A stretch of 64,000 bases of DNA from Roseiarcus sp963823165. GTDB lineage: Bacteria > Pseudomonadota > Alphaproteobacteria > Rhizobiales > Beijerinckiaceae. Positions 16,767-26,121 of this stretch are shown one piece after another (within the stretch, counting starts at the first letter, position 1; every line of letters begins with the position of its first letter). The translations under genes were made by a program, and so were the position numbers. The stretch lies in contig CAWGKV010000014.1 in assembly GCA_963823165.1 (NCBI GenBank), forward strand, positions 1 to 64,000, given 5' to 3'. The notes below the pieces were generated by a model, which did not search any database, was not told the origin of the DNA, and was given only the letters and a program-made list of their open reading frames with translations.

Positions 16767-19643
16767 TTACAGCCGGTCCAACCGCTCGCGCGCGTGGGTC
16801 AGCTTGGCGAGCCGCTCCTGGAACGCCTCGCGCCGTTCCTCATGCTCGGCGATCACCTCGTCCGGCGCGCGGTTGAGGAAGTCATCGTTCGCGAGCTTCG
16901 CGTCGACCTTGGCGATCTCCGTCCGAACCTTCTCGATTTCCTTGTCCAGACGCGCTCCTTCCGCCGCCAGGTCGACGATTCCGCCGAGCGGCAGGGCCAC
17001 CACCTCATCCCGCACCACCAGCTGCAGCGCCCCCTGTGGCGCGGCCTCTCGGGTCTCGATCCGCTCGACGCGGGCGAGCCGCTTGATGCTTTCGCTCCAG
17101 GCGGCGGCGGTTCTCGCGGTTCTTTCGCTCGGCGCAACCAAGACAAGCGGCACAGCCGTCCCCGGCGGAACGCCCACCTCCGACTTCACCGACCTGATTT
17201 CGCCGATGAGATCGACGACCCAGCCGATCTCGGCCTCGACGCTTTCGTCGACCTCCAGGCCCGCCGTCGGCCATGGGCCGAGCGCGAGCGGCCCGACTCT
17301 CGGGGGACCCGCCTCCCCCTTGATCGCCCACAACTCCTCGGTCAGGAAAGGCATGAAGGGATGCAGAATGGCGTAGACCGCATCGAGCACATAGGCGATC
17401 GTCGCCTGGGTTTCCGACTTCGCCGCGCCGTCCCGTCCGCCCTGCAGCACGGGCTTGGCGAGCTCGAGGCACCAATCGCAGAACACGCTCCAGACGAAGC
17501 GGTAGACGGCGATGGCGGCGTCGTTGAAGCGATAGGATTCGATCGCCGCCGCCGTTTCCGCGGCCGCCTTCGCCGCCTCGCCCAGGATCCACTGGTTGAG
17601 CGGCTCGCGCGCCGAAGCCGGGTCAAAGCCGGCAACCCGGACGCAGCCGTTGATCTCGGCGAAGCGCGAAGCGTTCCAGAGCTTGGTCGCGAAGTTGCGG
17701 TAGCCTTCGACGCGGGCCGCCGAGATCTTGATGTCCCGTCCCTGCGCGGCCATGGCGGCGAGGGTGAAGCGCAGCGCGTCCGCCCCGTAGCGGTCGATGA
17801 GATCGATCGGATCGATGACGTTGCCCTTCGACTTCGACATCTTCGCCCCCTTTTCGTCGCGCACGAGGGCGTGGACGTAAACGTCGCGGAAAGGGATCTG
17901 CTTCTGGAAATGCAGGCCCATCATCATCATCCGGGCGACCCAGAAGAAGATGATGTCGAAGCCGGTGACGAGGACGTCGGTCGGATAGTAGCGCTTCAGC
18001 TCCGCCGTCTCATCGGGCCAGCCGAGGGTCGAGAACGGCCACAGGGCCGAGGAGAACCACGTATCGAGCACGTCCTCGTCGCGCTTGAAGGTCGCGCCGA
18101 GCCGCGCAGGATCGTTCGCCAGCGCCTGCGCCTCCTCCTCTGCGAGCGCGCCGCGCTCGACGCCGTCGGCGAGACCCGCCGCATAGGCCGCCTCCTCCGT
18201 CTCCTCGACGTAGCAGCCGCCCCAGGGAGAGTACCAGGCGGGGATCTGGTGTCCCCACCAAAGCTGGCGCGAGACGCACCACGGCTGAATGTTCTCGAGC
18301 CACTCGAAGTAGACCTTCTCCCAGTTCTTCGGCGCGAACTGGGTCTCGCCGTCGCGCACCGCGGCCAGGGCCGGCTGGGCGAGCGTCTTGGCGTCGACAT
18401 ACCACTGGTCGGTGAGCCACGGCTCGATGACGGCGTTCGAGCGGTCTCCGTGCGGCACCATATGCGTGTGCGGCTCGATCTTCACGAGCAGGCCTGCGAG
18501 CGCCATCATCTCGACGATGCGCAGGCGCGCGACGAAGCGATCCTGGCCGTCGAGCGCGGCGATCAGCCGGTCATGGTCGTGATCGCTCTCGAGCCCTTCG
18601 AAAAAGGCCAAGTTGTCCTTCAGAAAGACTTTCGCCTCCGCGTCCAGCACATTGATCTGGCGGGCTCCTTCCGTCTCGTGCCGCTTGCCGACTTCGAAGT
18701 CGTTGAAGTCGTGCGCCGGGGTGATCTTGACCGCGCCCGTGCCCTTCTCGGGGTCGGAATATTCGTCGGCGACAATCGTCATCAGCCGCCCGACCAGCGG
18801 CAGCCGCACCTGCCGCCCGATCAGGCGCCGGTAACGCTCGTCGTCGGGATGGACCGCGACCGCGGTGTCGCCGAGCATGGTCTCCGGCCGCGTGGTCGCG
18901 ACCGTCATCCGCTCGCCGGTCTCCTCGCCGCCGGAGTCCACCACGGGGTAATCGAAATAGTAGAGATGGCCGTTCGGGTTTTTGGCCAAGACCTTCGCGA
19001 TGGCCGCTTCGTCGAGCGGCGCCCCCTCGTCCCGCGACCACCTGAACGAGCCCTTGCACTCGACCTGGATCACCTCGAGGTCCGAGATCGCGGTCTGGAA
19101 TTTCGGATCCCAGTTGACCAGGCGCTTGTCCTTGTAGGCGAGCCCCTCATGGTAGAGCTGGACAAACACTTTCGCGACCGCGCGCGACAGCCCTGCATCG
19201 AGGGTGAAGCGCTCCCGGCTCCAGTCGCAGGACGCGCCGAGCCGTTTGAGCTGCTGGACGATGGCGCCGCCCGACTCGGCCTTCCATGCCCAGACCCGCT
19301 CGAGGAACGCCTCGCGACCCATCGCGCGGCGGTCCGGCTCCTGCGCCTCGGCGAGCTTTCGTTCGACGACCATTTGGGTCGCGATGCCGGCGTGGTCCGT
19401 CCCCGGCTGCCAGAGAACGTCGCGGCCGTTCATCCGCCGATAGCGGGCCAGGATGTCCTGCAGCGTGTTGTTGAGCGCGTGCCCCATGTGCAGATTGCCG
19501 GTCACGTTCGGCGGCGGAATGACCATGCAGAACGGCTCGGCGCCGGCCCGGTCGGCGCGGCCCGCCCTGAACGCCCCCGTCTCTTCCCAAAGCGCGGAAA
19601 CGCGGGCTTCGACCGCAGCAGCGTCAAAGGATTTGTCCATCAT
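16767..19643 (-). CDS. valS: Valyl-tRNA synthetase
   Basis: A 958-residue class I aminoacyl-tRNA synthetase, the normal length. The HIGH-type motif is HMGH (52-55) in PPPNVTGNLHMGHALNNT. The KMSKS motif is MSKSKGN near 598. An editing (CP1) domain lies between, and the C-terminus carries the anticodon-binding domain and the valine-specific coiled-coil arm (about 890-955). It charges tRNA-Val with valine in the cytoplasm and is essential. It lies just downstream of the split popZ on the same strand, an order common in Rhizobiales. Confidence 0.97.
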   Translation of the reverse strand: MMDKSFDAAAVEARVSALWEETGAFRAGRADRAGAEPFCMVIPPPNVTGNLHMGHALNNTLQDILARYRRMNGRDVLWQPGTDHAGIATQMVVERKLAEAQEPDRRAMGREAFLERVWAWKAESGGAIVQQLKRLGASCDWSRERFTLDAGLSRAVAKVFVQLYHEGLAYKDKRLVNWDPKFQTAISDLEVIQVECKGSFRWSRDEGAPLDEAAIAKVLAKNPNGHLYYFDYPVVDSGGEETGERMTVATTRPETMLGDTAVAVHPDDERYRRLIGRQVRLPLVGRLMTIVADEYSDPEKGTGAVKITPAHDFNDFEVGKRHETEGARQINVLDAEAKVFLKDNLAFFEGLESDHDHDRLIAALDGQDRFVARLRIVEMMALAGLLVKIEPHTHMVPHGDRSNAVIEPWLTDQWYVDAKTLAQPALAAVRDGETQFAPKNWEKVYFEWLENIQPWCVSRQLWWGHQIPAWYSPWGGCYVEETEEAAYAAGLADGVERGALAEEEAQALANDPARLGATFKRDEDVLDTWFSSALWPFSTLGWPDETAELKRYYPTDVLVTGFDIIFFWVARMMMMGLHFQKQIPFRDVYVHALVRDEKGAKMSKSKGNVIDPIDLIDRYGADALRFTLAAMAAQGRDIKISAARVEGYRNFATKLWNASRFAEINGCVRVAGFDPASAREPLNQWILGEAAKAAAETAAAIESYRFNDAAIAVYRFVWSVFCDWCLELAKPVLQGGRDGAAKSETQATIAYVLDAVYAILHPFMPFLTEELWAIKGEAGPPRVGPLALGPWPTAGLEVDESVEAEIGWVVDLIGEIRSVKSEVGVPPGTAVPLVLVAPSERTARTAAAWSESIKRLARVERIETREAAPQGALQLVVRDEVVALPLGGIVDLAAEGARLDKEIEKVRTEIAKVDAKLANDDFLNRAPDEVIAEHEERREAFQERLAKLTHARERLDRL

Positions 19644-19803
19644 GGATTAACAGTCCGCGCTTCGCCCCTCGGGGCGCTGATCACGATTGCATGCGGGCGT
19701 GCCGGCGGCGGCGCAGCTCAGGCCTGGTCGCCGTACGCCGCGACGGCTTTAAGCGCATCGCGACGCCGCAAGTCAACGCGCGAAAGGCGGAGAAGGGGGG
19801 CGC

Positions 19804-20464
19804 TTATCGGATTCCGCGGGCGACGCGCTCGATCTCCGCGCGCACCAGCCGCTCGACGATGCCAGGCAAGTTTTCATCGAGCCAAGCCTTGAGCATCGGA
19901 CGCAACATCTCGCGGGCCATCCCCTGGGCGATCTCGGCTCCGCGCGCCGCAAGATTGGCGGAAAGGGCCTCGAACGCCGAGCTCACCGCCTGACCCGTCT
20001 CGGGCGACATCAAAGGCCCCTCGTCGGCGGCCAAAGCGAAGTCCGCGGGCGCCGGGCCGACAGGCTCCGCCTTCGTCCGATCGGCCTTAGAACGGCTCGC
20101 CTCCCGAGGCGGTTTTGCCTCAGGCGCAGGGTTCGCCTCGGCGTCAGGCTTCAGCTCCGGCATCGGCTGGCTCCGGCATCGCTAGCTCCGGCAAGGACCT
20201 CGTGTCGAGCGCGGAGACCGGGACGACGTCTTGCGCGGGACGCTGCGGCGCCAGATCATCCTTCGAATAGACGATCTGGGGAGCGGACGGCGCGGACCGG
20301 GCCGAAACCGGTTTGGAAAGCGCCGTTTTCTCCGCCTCGCGCTCGTCCACTATCATGCTCCGGATGGAAGCGAGGATCTCCTCCATTGAAGGTTCGTGCG
20401 CGCGCTGGGCGCGGCGCAGCGACTCGACCTCGCGGTCGCCGGAATTCGAGTTGACTGCGCTCAT
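19804..20464 (-). CDS. popZ: PopZ/DUF2497 polar organising protein, interrupted by a one-base frameshift
   Basis: Two frames together make one protein. The first (20464 to 20144) gives EPSMEEILASIRSMIVDERE, the N-terminal partner-binding helix of PopZ. The second (20163 to 19804) gives the C-terminal oligomerisation region, PMLKAWLDENLPGIVERLV. The break is at about 20160-20175, where ATGCCGGAGC is duplicated; removing one G joins them into about 215 residues with the usual acidic proline-rich middle. PopZ forms the pole-organising scaffold of Alphaproteobacteria. Because it is normally intact and important, a sequence error is likely, although a real split into two coupled genes (20-bp overlap) cannot be excluded. 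Confidence 0.82.
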
Positions 20465-20644
20465 GCCACCGCCTCGGCCCTCTGCGGGCGCCGTCCGATA
20501 CCCGTGCGCCTCGCGGCTGGAGCCCGGCCTCGACCGGCCCGCCGGGAGCGAATCAGGCGTAAAGCAAGGTAAACTCTCGCCGCCCGCGCATGCAAGCGCT
20601 GTTCACTTCTCCACACGTTCTCCGAGCAGGAACAGGCTGCGCCA

Positions 20645-22345
20645 TTGCCAATTCTGCGCAACGGGAGCAGGAGAGGCTTCGCCGTCCAATCCCGGTCGAG
20701 ACCATTGACCAGCCCGTCCACCGCCGCGCCGACCGCGCCCGTCTCGCGCTGGGGCGTCTTCGCCAACGCGGCGTTCACGGCGATCCTGGTCGCGAGCGCT
20801 TTGTCGAGCGTCGGGATCGCGATGTTCGACACCTCGATGAGCTGGCTGATGACCAGGCTCAATCCGAACCCGCTGATGGTGTCGGCGGTCCAGGTTGCGA
20901 CCACGGCGCCGATGTTCCTCTTGACCATTCCGGCCGGCGCGCTCGCCGACGTCGCCGATCCGCGCCGGCTTCTGATCGCCGCGCAGGTGGCCGTCGTCGC
21001 GGTCGGGGCCGTCTTCGCGGCCTTCGTCACGGCCGGTCTGGCGACGCCGCCGGCTCTGCTGGCGACGGTCTTCCTGCTCGGGGCCGCCGGGGCCCTCGCT
21101 GCGCCGGCGTGGCAGACCATCACGCCGATGCTCGTGCCGAGAAGCGAGTTCGACAGCGCGATCGCCTTCAACAGCGCCGCCTACAACCTCAGCCGCGCGA
21201 TCGGCCCGGCCATCGGCGGCGTTGCGATTTCCGCCGTCAGCATCATGCTGCCGTTCTGGGTCTATGTAGGGACCAATCTGATCCTCGTCGGCGTGCTCCT
21301 CTGGTGGCGCCCGCCGCGCAAGGCGCCGGAGACGCTGCCCGCCGAGCGGCTGTTCAGCGCGATGAGCACCGGCCTGCGTTACGCGAAGAACAACCGCGAC
21401 CTCGACGCGACGCTGATCCGGGCGGTTGCGTTCTTTCCCTTCGCGAGCGCCTATTGGGCGCTGCTGCCGCTGATCGCCCGCAGCCAACTGCACGACGGCG
21501 CGGAGCTGTACGGCCTGCTCCTCGGCGTGCTCGGCTTGGGCTCGATCGTCGGATCGCTCCTGCTCGAGCGGTTGAAGTCGCGGCTCGGGCCGGACTGGTC
21601 GGCCGCCCTGGCGACGCTTGGGACGGTTATGGCGCTCGCCCTTTTCGCCTCGGCGTCGAGTCCCGAGGTCGCCATGGCCGCGAGCTTCGTCGCCGGCGCG
21701 TCGTGGATCGTCGCTTTGACCACGATGTTCGTCTCGGCCCAGGTCGCGCTGCCGGACTGGGTGCGCGGCAGGGGGCTTGCGATCTTCCTCACCGCCTATT
21801 TCGGCGCGATGACGGCCGGCAGCGCACTCTGGGGCGAGGCGGCGAACCTGAAAGGCGTGCCGTTCGCGCTTTTCGTGGCGGCGGCGGGCACGGCGCTCGG
21901 GCTCGTTCTGACCTGGCGCTGGAAGCTCGAGACCGGCGCGGCGCAGGATCTCAGGCCGTCGATGCACTGGCAGGCGCCCGCCTTCGTGCAGCGGCTCGAG
22001 GACGACCAGGGGCCGATCCTGTCCGTCGTCGAATACCGGGTCGACACGAAGGACGCGCCCGAGTTTCTCGTGCTGATGCAGGAGATCGGCCACGAGCGGA
22101 TGCGCGAGGGCGCATACGCGTGGAACATCTTCGGCGATCCCGACGAGCCGGACAAATTCATCGAGACGTCCCTCGTCCACTCGCTGCTCGAGCTGAAGTA
22201 CCGCAGCAGCCGACGCACCATGGCCGACGAGCTGATCGAAGAGCACCTCGGCCGGTTCCTGAAGGAGCCCCAGAAGGCGAGCTACTATGTCGCCTCACAC
22301 CGGCAACATCGCCGGCGGCGGCGTCCGTCCGGCCACCCTGCGTGA
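20645..22345 (+). CDS. MFS transporter of the MFS_3 (EntS-like) family with a C-terminal cytoplasmic domain
   Basis: About 566 residues. Twelve predicted membrane segments occupy residues 35-420, with the family patterns GALADVADPRRLLI (inter-helix 2/3 loop) and FNSAAYNLSRAIGPAIGG. After the last segment comes a soluble domain of about 120 residues (VVEYRVDTKDAPEFLVLMQEI...) with the fold of small alpha/beta barrels, typical of this subfamily. Probably an exporter of unknown substrate. The exact start is unclear: TTG 20645 is the longest, and another TTG near 20705 is possible. The last 15 residues are basic and may be read-through of a damaged stop region. Confidence 0.85.
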   Translation: MPILRNGSRRGFAVQSRSRPLTSPSTAAPTAPVSRWGVFANAAFTAILVASALSSVGIAMFDTSMSWLMTRLNPNPLMVSAVQVATTAPMFLLTIPAGALADVADPRRLLIAAQVAVVAVGAVFAAFVTAGLATPPALLATVFLLGAAGALAAPAWQTITPMLVPRSEFDSAIAFNSAAYNLSRAIGPAIGGVAISAVSIMLPFWVYVGTNLILVGVLLWWRPPRKAPETLPAERLFSAMSTGLRYAKNNRDLDATLIRAVAFFPFASAYWALLPLIARSQLHDGAELYGLLLGVLGLGSIVGSLLLERLKSRLGPDWSAALATLGTVMALALFASASSPEVAMAASFVAGASWIVALTTMFVSAQVALPDWVRGRGLAIFLTAYFGAMTAGSALWGEAANLKGVPFALFVAAAGTALGLVLTWRWKLETGAAQDLRPSMHWQAPAFVQRLEDDQGPILSVVEYRVDTKDAPEFLVLMQEIGHERMREGAYAWNIFGDPDEPDKFIETSLVHSLLELKYRSSRRTMADELIEEHLGRFLKEPQKASYYVASHRQHRRRRRPSGHPA

Positions 22346-22457
22346 CATCGATCTAGAAAACCGGCGCGATGGCGGAAATGTTTGCGGTGGAGGAGACCGC
22401 GCAATCACGCGGGGCGGGACCGTTGGATCCGCCGAACTGAAGGGGAAAGGCCTGCTC

Positions 22458-23342
22458 ATGGCGCCCAGTGAGATCGACGACATCCGGGCCCTGCTGACCT
22501 CGAAGCCTCGGCCGGTGGGCTGGCTGTCGCGCCGCAGCCGCCTGGACGAGGTCGGGGCCGTCTGGCCTGTGGCGGAGGATGTCGCGCTGGAACCGGTCGA
22601 CTGCGACGGCGTTCCGGGCGAATGGTCGATCGTCCCGGGCAGCGACGCGTCCCGCACGCTGATGTTCTTCCATGGCGGGGGCTATTGTTCGGGCTCAATC
22701 CTGAGCCATAGGCGCCTTGTGACCGAAGCCGGCCGCTACGCGGAAGCGCGAACACTCGCTGTTGGTTATCGGCTCGCGCCTGATCATCCCTTTCCCGCCG
22801 CTTTCGACGACGTCCTGACCGCCTGGCGGTGGCTGCGCGGACGGGGGGTCGCGGCAGCCGACGTCGCCGTCGGCGGCGACAGCGCGGGCGGCGGACTTGC
22901 GCTCGCCCTCACAGGCGAATTGAAGCGCCTCGGAGACGATCTGCCTGGCTGCCTGTGGCTCGTTTCGCCGTGGACGGACCTCACGATGTCGGGCGCGACG
23001 CTCGCGACCAAGGGGGCCGTCGATCCGCTGATCCATAGGGACTATCTCGAGGAGCTCGCCGGCGCCTATCTGCCGCCGGGCGTGGACCGGAAGGACCCGC
23101 GCGTCTCGCCGCTTTATGCCGATCTCGGGGGCCTGCCGCCGACACTCGTCCAGGTCGGGTCGGCCGAGACTTTGCTCGACGACGCCGTCCGCTTCGCCGG
23201 GATGGCGGGCGCGGCCGACGTCTCCGTCACCCTCGAAGTCTGGCCGCACATGATCCATGCTTGGCCGCTGTGGAACGCGCGGCTCGAGCCGGGCCGGCAG
23301 GCGCTGATGAAGGCGGGCGAGTTCATGCGGCGCTGGACGTGA
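22458..23342 (+). CDS. Alpha/beta hydrolase, HSL/acetylesterase family
   Basis: About 294 residues from ATG 22458, with AAGGGGAAAGG upstream. The oxyanion-hole motif is HGGG (72-75), the nucleophile elbow is GDSAGG with S142, and the acid and His come from the AETLLDDAV and MIHAW segments. Such serine esterases cut short-chain acyl esters. The open frame continues upstream to 22287, but that part has no family match and no ribosome site. The gene follows the MFS gene by about 110 bp on the same strand. Confidence 0.88.
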   Translation: MAPSEIDDIRALLTSKPRPVGWLSRRSRLDEVGAVWPVAEDVALEPVDCDGVPGEWSIVPGSDASRTLMFFHGGGYCSGSILSHRRLVTEAGRYAEARTLAVGYRLAPDHPFPAAFDDVLTAWRWLRGRGVAAADVAVGGDSAGGGLALALTGELKRLGDDLPGCLWLVSPWTDLTMSGATLATKGAVDPLIHRDYLEELAGAYLPPGVDRKDPRVSPLYADLGGLPPTLVQVGSAETLLDDAVRFAGMAGAADVSVTLEVWPHMIHAWPLWNARLEPGRQALMKAGEFMRRWT

Positions 23343-23490
23343 AAGTTCGAAGCGGCGCGTTGGACGGGGTGAAGCTTCATGCTGGCGTTTCTTCGAACGC
23401 CAATTCTGTATTTTCTCACAGCGGTTTTCGGCGCTCATGCGAATGTTTCCCGGCCCGGAGCGGCAGGCGCTCGTGATCCTCTCGCAACAT

Positions 23491-23515
23491 GGACCGACGA
23501 GGGTCCGACCTTTTT
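23491..23515 (+). terminator. Possible short terminator
   Basis: GGACC-(6)-GGTCC, then GACC and five T. The stem is only 5 bp, so this is a weak candidate. It sits between the esterase and the convergent NDH-2 gene and overlaps the latter's stop codon. Confidence 0.3.
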
Positions 23516-24872
23516 AAGGATGCGTGATCAGCCGGGCGCCCCGCTGGAAGTTCACGTAGCTCCAGGCCCAGCTGAGAGCGACGAAGAGCCGGCTGCGCGC
23601 GCCGATCAGGAAATAGATGTGCGCCGCGCTCCAGAACAGCCAGCCGGGGAAGCCCGTGAGCGAAACAGGTCCGATCTTCACCAGGGCCGCATTCCGCCCG
23701 ATCGTCGCGAGCTGTCCTTCGTCACGGTAGCGGAAGGGCGCCAGTTGGGGGCGGCCTTCGAGCCGCGCCCGGATGACGCGCGCCGCGTAGCGCCCCATCT
23801 GCTTCGCGGCAGGAGCTAGGCCCGGCGCCTGGCCGCCGTCCGGCCCGACAGCCGCCGCCGCGTCGCCGACGACGAAGACGTCCGGCCGCCCGGGCGCGGT
23901 GAGATCGGGCTCGACCCGCGTGCGGCCGCTCGAGTCGCATGGAGCATCGAGCCAGCGGCCTGCGGGAGACGAGCGAACGCCAGCCGCCCAGAGGATGGCC
24001 CCGCCGACATCGATCCGCCGGCCCTCGGCGACGATCGCGCCCTCCCGCACGTCATCGACCTTCGTGCCGGCCAGCACCTCGACGCCCATGCGGATGAGGT
24101 CGCGCCGGGCGATCTCCGACAGCCTGTCCGGGAAGGAGGGCAGGAGCCGCGGCCCCGCCTCGAGCAGGAGGATGCGCGCCTGCGCCGGATTCGACCGGCG
24201 GAATTCCGGCGGAAGGGTCCGCCGCGCCAGTTCGGCGAGCGCGCCCGCAAGCTCGACGCCCGTCGGTCCGCCGCCGATGATCGCGAAGGTCAGAAGGCGC
24301 GCGCGCTCCTCCGGGTCATCGGACGCCTCGGCGCGCTCGAAGGCTTGCAGCATCCGGCTGCGGATCGCGATGGCGTCCGCGATCGTCTTGAGGGAGGGCG
24401 CACACCGCTCCCATTGGTCGTGGCCGAAATAGGAATGGGTGGAGCCGGTCGCGAGCACCAGATAATCGTAGGCGAGTTCTCCCGCCGACGACGACACCGT
24501 CCGACGGTCCGCGTCCACCGCCAGGACTCTCGCCATCAGAACCGTCGCGTTCGCCTGGCCGCGCAGCATGTGCCGGATCGGCCAGGCGATGTCGGACGGC
24601 GCGAGCGCCGCGGTCGCCGCCTGGTAAAGCAGGGGCTGGAAGCAATGATGGTTTTCTGCGTCGATGATCAGCACGTCGACCGGCGCGCGGGCGAGCTCCC
24701 ATGCGGCGGCGAGGCCGCCGAAGCCGCCGCCGACGATGACGACGCGCGGCCGTTTCGTGGACGGGGCTTGCTCGATCGCTTCCGTCGGCAGCGGGCTCGG
24801 GCGGCTCTCCGACGACGGCGCCCCGTCCTGGTTCGATCGCTGTTCGATCGGGGGATCGAGGGCGGAGCTCAA
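23514..24872 (-). CDS. Type II NADH dehydrogenase (NDH-2) family flavoprotein, copy 1
   Basis: About 452 residues. The FAD-binding dinucleotide motif VVIVGGGFGGLAAAWELA (45-62) and the second NAD-binding motif FAIIGGGPTGVELAGALAEL are clear; FVVGDAAA marks the FAD C-terminal motif. A hydrophobic C-terminal region (PGWLFWSAAHIYFLIG) anchors such enzymes at the inner membrane, where they oxidise NADH and reduce quinone without pumping. The start is set at TTG 24872, whose TTGA overlaps the stop of the small upstream gene; this coupling is better support than any ribosome site. A second NDH-2 is at 60190-61599, of a different subtype. Confidence 0.87.
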   Translation of the reverse strand: MSSALDPPIEQRSNQDGAPSSESRPSPLPTEAIEQAPSTKRPRVVIVGGGFGGLAAAWELARAPVDVLIIDAENHHCFQPLLYQAATAALAPSDIAWPIRHMLRGQANATVLMARVLAVDADRRTVSSSAGELAYDYLVLATGSTHSYFGHDQWERCAPSLKTIADAIAIRSRMLQAFERAEASDDPEERARLLTFAIIGGGPTGVELAGALAELARRTLPPEFRRSNPAQARILLLEAGPRLLPSFPDRLSEIARRDLIRMGVEVLAGTKVDDVREGAIVAEGRRIDVGGAILWAAGVRSSPAGRWLDAPCDSSGRTRVEPDLTAPGRPDVFVVGDAAAAVGPDGGQAPGLAPAAKQMGRYAARVIRARLEGRPQLAPFRYRDEGQLATIGRNAALVKIGPVSLTGFPGWLFWSAAHIYFLIGARSRLFVALSWAWSYVNFQRGARLITHP

Positions 24873-25171
24873 CGCGACCAGACGCCGTAAGCGATGAGGG
24901 CGAGCGCAATCAGAACCGCGACCATGACCGCCCAGAGCGCGGCCCGGCCGCGCCCGCCTTCTGCCTGTTCGCCGGATCGCCGCTGAGGCGGCCTTCGCTC
25001 GGTCAAGAGGGCGGCCTCCTTCCGGGCCGTCCCGGGCGGCCGGCCTGCCGCCTCGTCGTCGGTCCCGAGGGGAGCCGCAGCGGGATCGGGAAAATTGACC
25101 TTGTCGCCCGTCTCGCCGTTGTCGATGGCGCGGCGGATCTCGTCCGTCGTAGGGGGTCGGTCTTGAGCCAT
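24869..25171 (-). CDS. Small membrane protein coupled to NDH-2
   Basis: 100 residues from ATG 25171 with GGAGAG upstream. A soluble charged N-terminus (MAQDRPPTTDEIRRAIDNGETGDKVNFPDP) is followed by an Arg/Glu-rich linker and one C-terminal membrane helix (ALWAVMVAVLIALALIAYGVW). The stop TGA lies within the TTG start of the NDH-2 gene, so the pair is an operon. No known domain. A role in membrane placement or regulation of the dehydrogenase is an inference. Confidence 0.72.
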   Translation of the reverse strand: MAQDRPPTTDEIRRAIDNGETGDKVNFPDPAAAPLGTDDEAAGRPPGTARKEAALLTERRPPQRRSGEQAEGGRGRAALWAVMVAVLIALALIAYGVWSR

Positions 25172-25358
25172 TGCCGCTCTCCGCGGGATGGAGCGATAAA
25201 CTGCGAGCCTCGCCCCCTCGGCCGGGCAGCAACGCAGGCGCCTGGCAGGAGTTCCCGATCCGGACGAAGCCGGTTTCGGCGCTCCCGCCGCCGTATCGTC
25301 CAACCCTCCGGCTTGCTGCCTTGAATGGGATGAAGCTGCGCCGAGGCTGTTTCAAAAG

Positions 25359-25529
25359 GTCCACCGTCCTTGTCCTGAGTTGGCCACCGGCAGCGCCGAC
25401 CCGCTGCGCATGAAAGTTCCAGCCTTGTGACCTTCGTATAATCTTCCTGTTCTTCGTGGTGAAAAGAATAAACACGAAGTACGCAAAGGTCCCACGAAGG
25501 GCACGAGAGCACGACTGGAACTTTCGTGT
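25359..25529 (-). repeat. 171-bp dispersed repeat, copy 2 (inverted relative to 9597-9768)
   Basis: Reverse complement of 9597-9768 with only a few differences. Inverted ends GAAAGTTCCAG (25412-25422) and CTGGAACTTTC (25515-25525) bound a 114-bp core. It lies upstream of the small membrane protein and NDH-2 genes and could affect their promoter. Confidence 0.75.
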
Positions 25530-25650
25530 AGATTTCGTGTGAGGCGCCCCCGAAGGACATCCAGATGGCGCTGCTGGCGGCCGACGGGCAGCCCCTGTTC
25601 GCGCGGAACTGCGCGTGCTATCGGGCTTCGCGGCGGAAGCGGGCGAAGCG

Positions 25651-25839
25651 GTGCGCGGACTGATTGCTCTGATCGTGATCGTCTATCTGGTGGGCGTCGG
25701 CGTCGAACTGGCGCCGACCATCCGGGCGAACTGGAGCAGCGCGACCGCAGCGGAGTTCGCGAGCAGGGTCGGCCAGGCTCTTCCCTACGCGCTCGCGTGG
25801 CCGGCATCGCTCTTCCGCAGCATGGAGAGCCACGGCTGA
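25651..25839 (+). CDS. Small membrane protein, hypothetical
   Basis: About 62 residues. It begins with a strong membrane helix, RGLIALIVIVYLVGVGVELAP, followed by an amphipathic part TAAEFASRVGQALPYALAWPASLF. The likely start is GTG 25651 (the frame is open further upstream to 25615 and beyond, with no clear ribosome site at any option). Function unknown; proteins of this look are common in Rhizobiales. Confidence 0.55.
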   Translation: MRGLIALIVIVYLVGVGVELAPTIRANWSSATAAEFASRVGQALPYALAWPASLFRSMESHG

Positions 25840-25985
25840 CTCAGCGGCGCGGGAGGCCCGGACCGACCTCGTCACCGAACGATCGCCCATCTGTCGATTC
25901 GCATGGTCAGCAGGCGGCCGGCGCCGTATAATGCTTGCGCATCCTCCGATGGCGCCCGCTGTCGGCGCGATTGCAGGAGGCGGCG

Positions 25986-26066
25986 ATGTTGTTGATCCCT
26001 GCCGTGATCATTATCGGCGCGATTCTGGCCCTCGTCTATCATCTCGAAAGGACGTATCCCAGCTGA
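25986..26066 (+). CDS. 26-residue membrane microprotein
   Basis: ATG 25986 is preceded at ideal distance (5 bases) by CAGGAGG. The product is MLLIPAVIIIGAILALVYHLE followed by RTYPS: one membrane helix with a charged end and nothing else. Length and build resemble tiny subunits of membrane complexes, but no partner can be named. The strong ribosome binding site is the main support. Confidence 0.6.
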   Translation: MLLIPAVIIIGAILALVYHLERTYPS

Positions 26067-26121
26067 CACGCTGGCCGGCCCGGCTCGACGGAAGAGGGTT
26101 GCGGCCGGGAGAGTGGTACGC

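Noticed and set aside
16719..19892. Very long open frame (over 1000 codons) on the plus strand
   Set aside because: It is the antisense of valS; the translation is Arg/Asp-rich without any motif. High GC content makes such frames common.
20590..22356. Long alternative frames on both strands across the MFS transporter
   Set aside because: Composition is Arg/Gly-rich and lacks membrane segments, whereas the chosen frame has twelve and clear MFS motifs.
23491..23515. Strong bidirectional terminator between the esterase and NDH-2
   Set aside because: The stem is only 5 bp, so it was kept as a weak feature and not as a finding.
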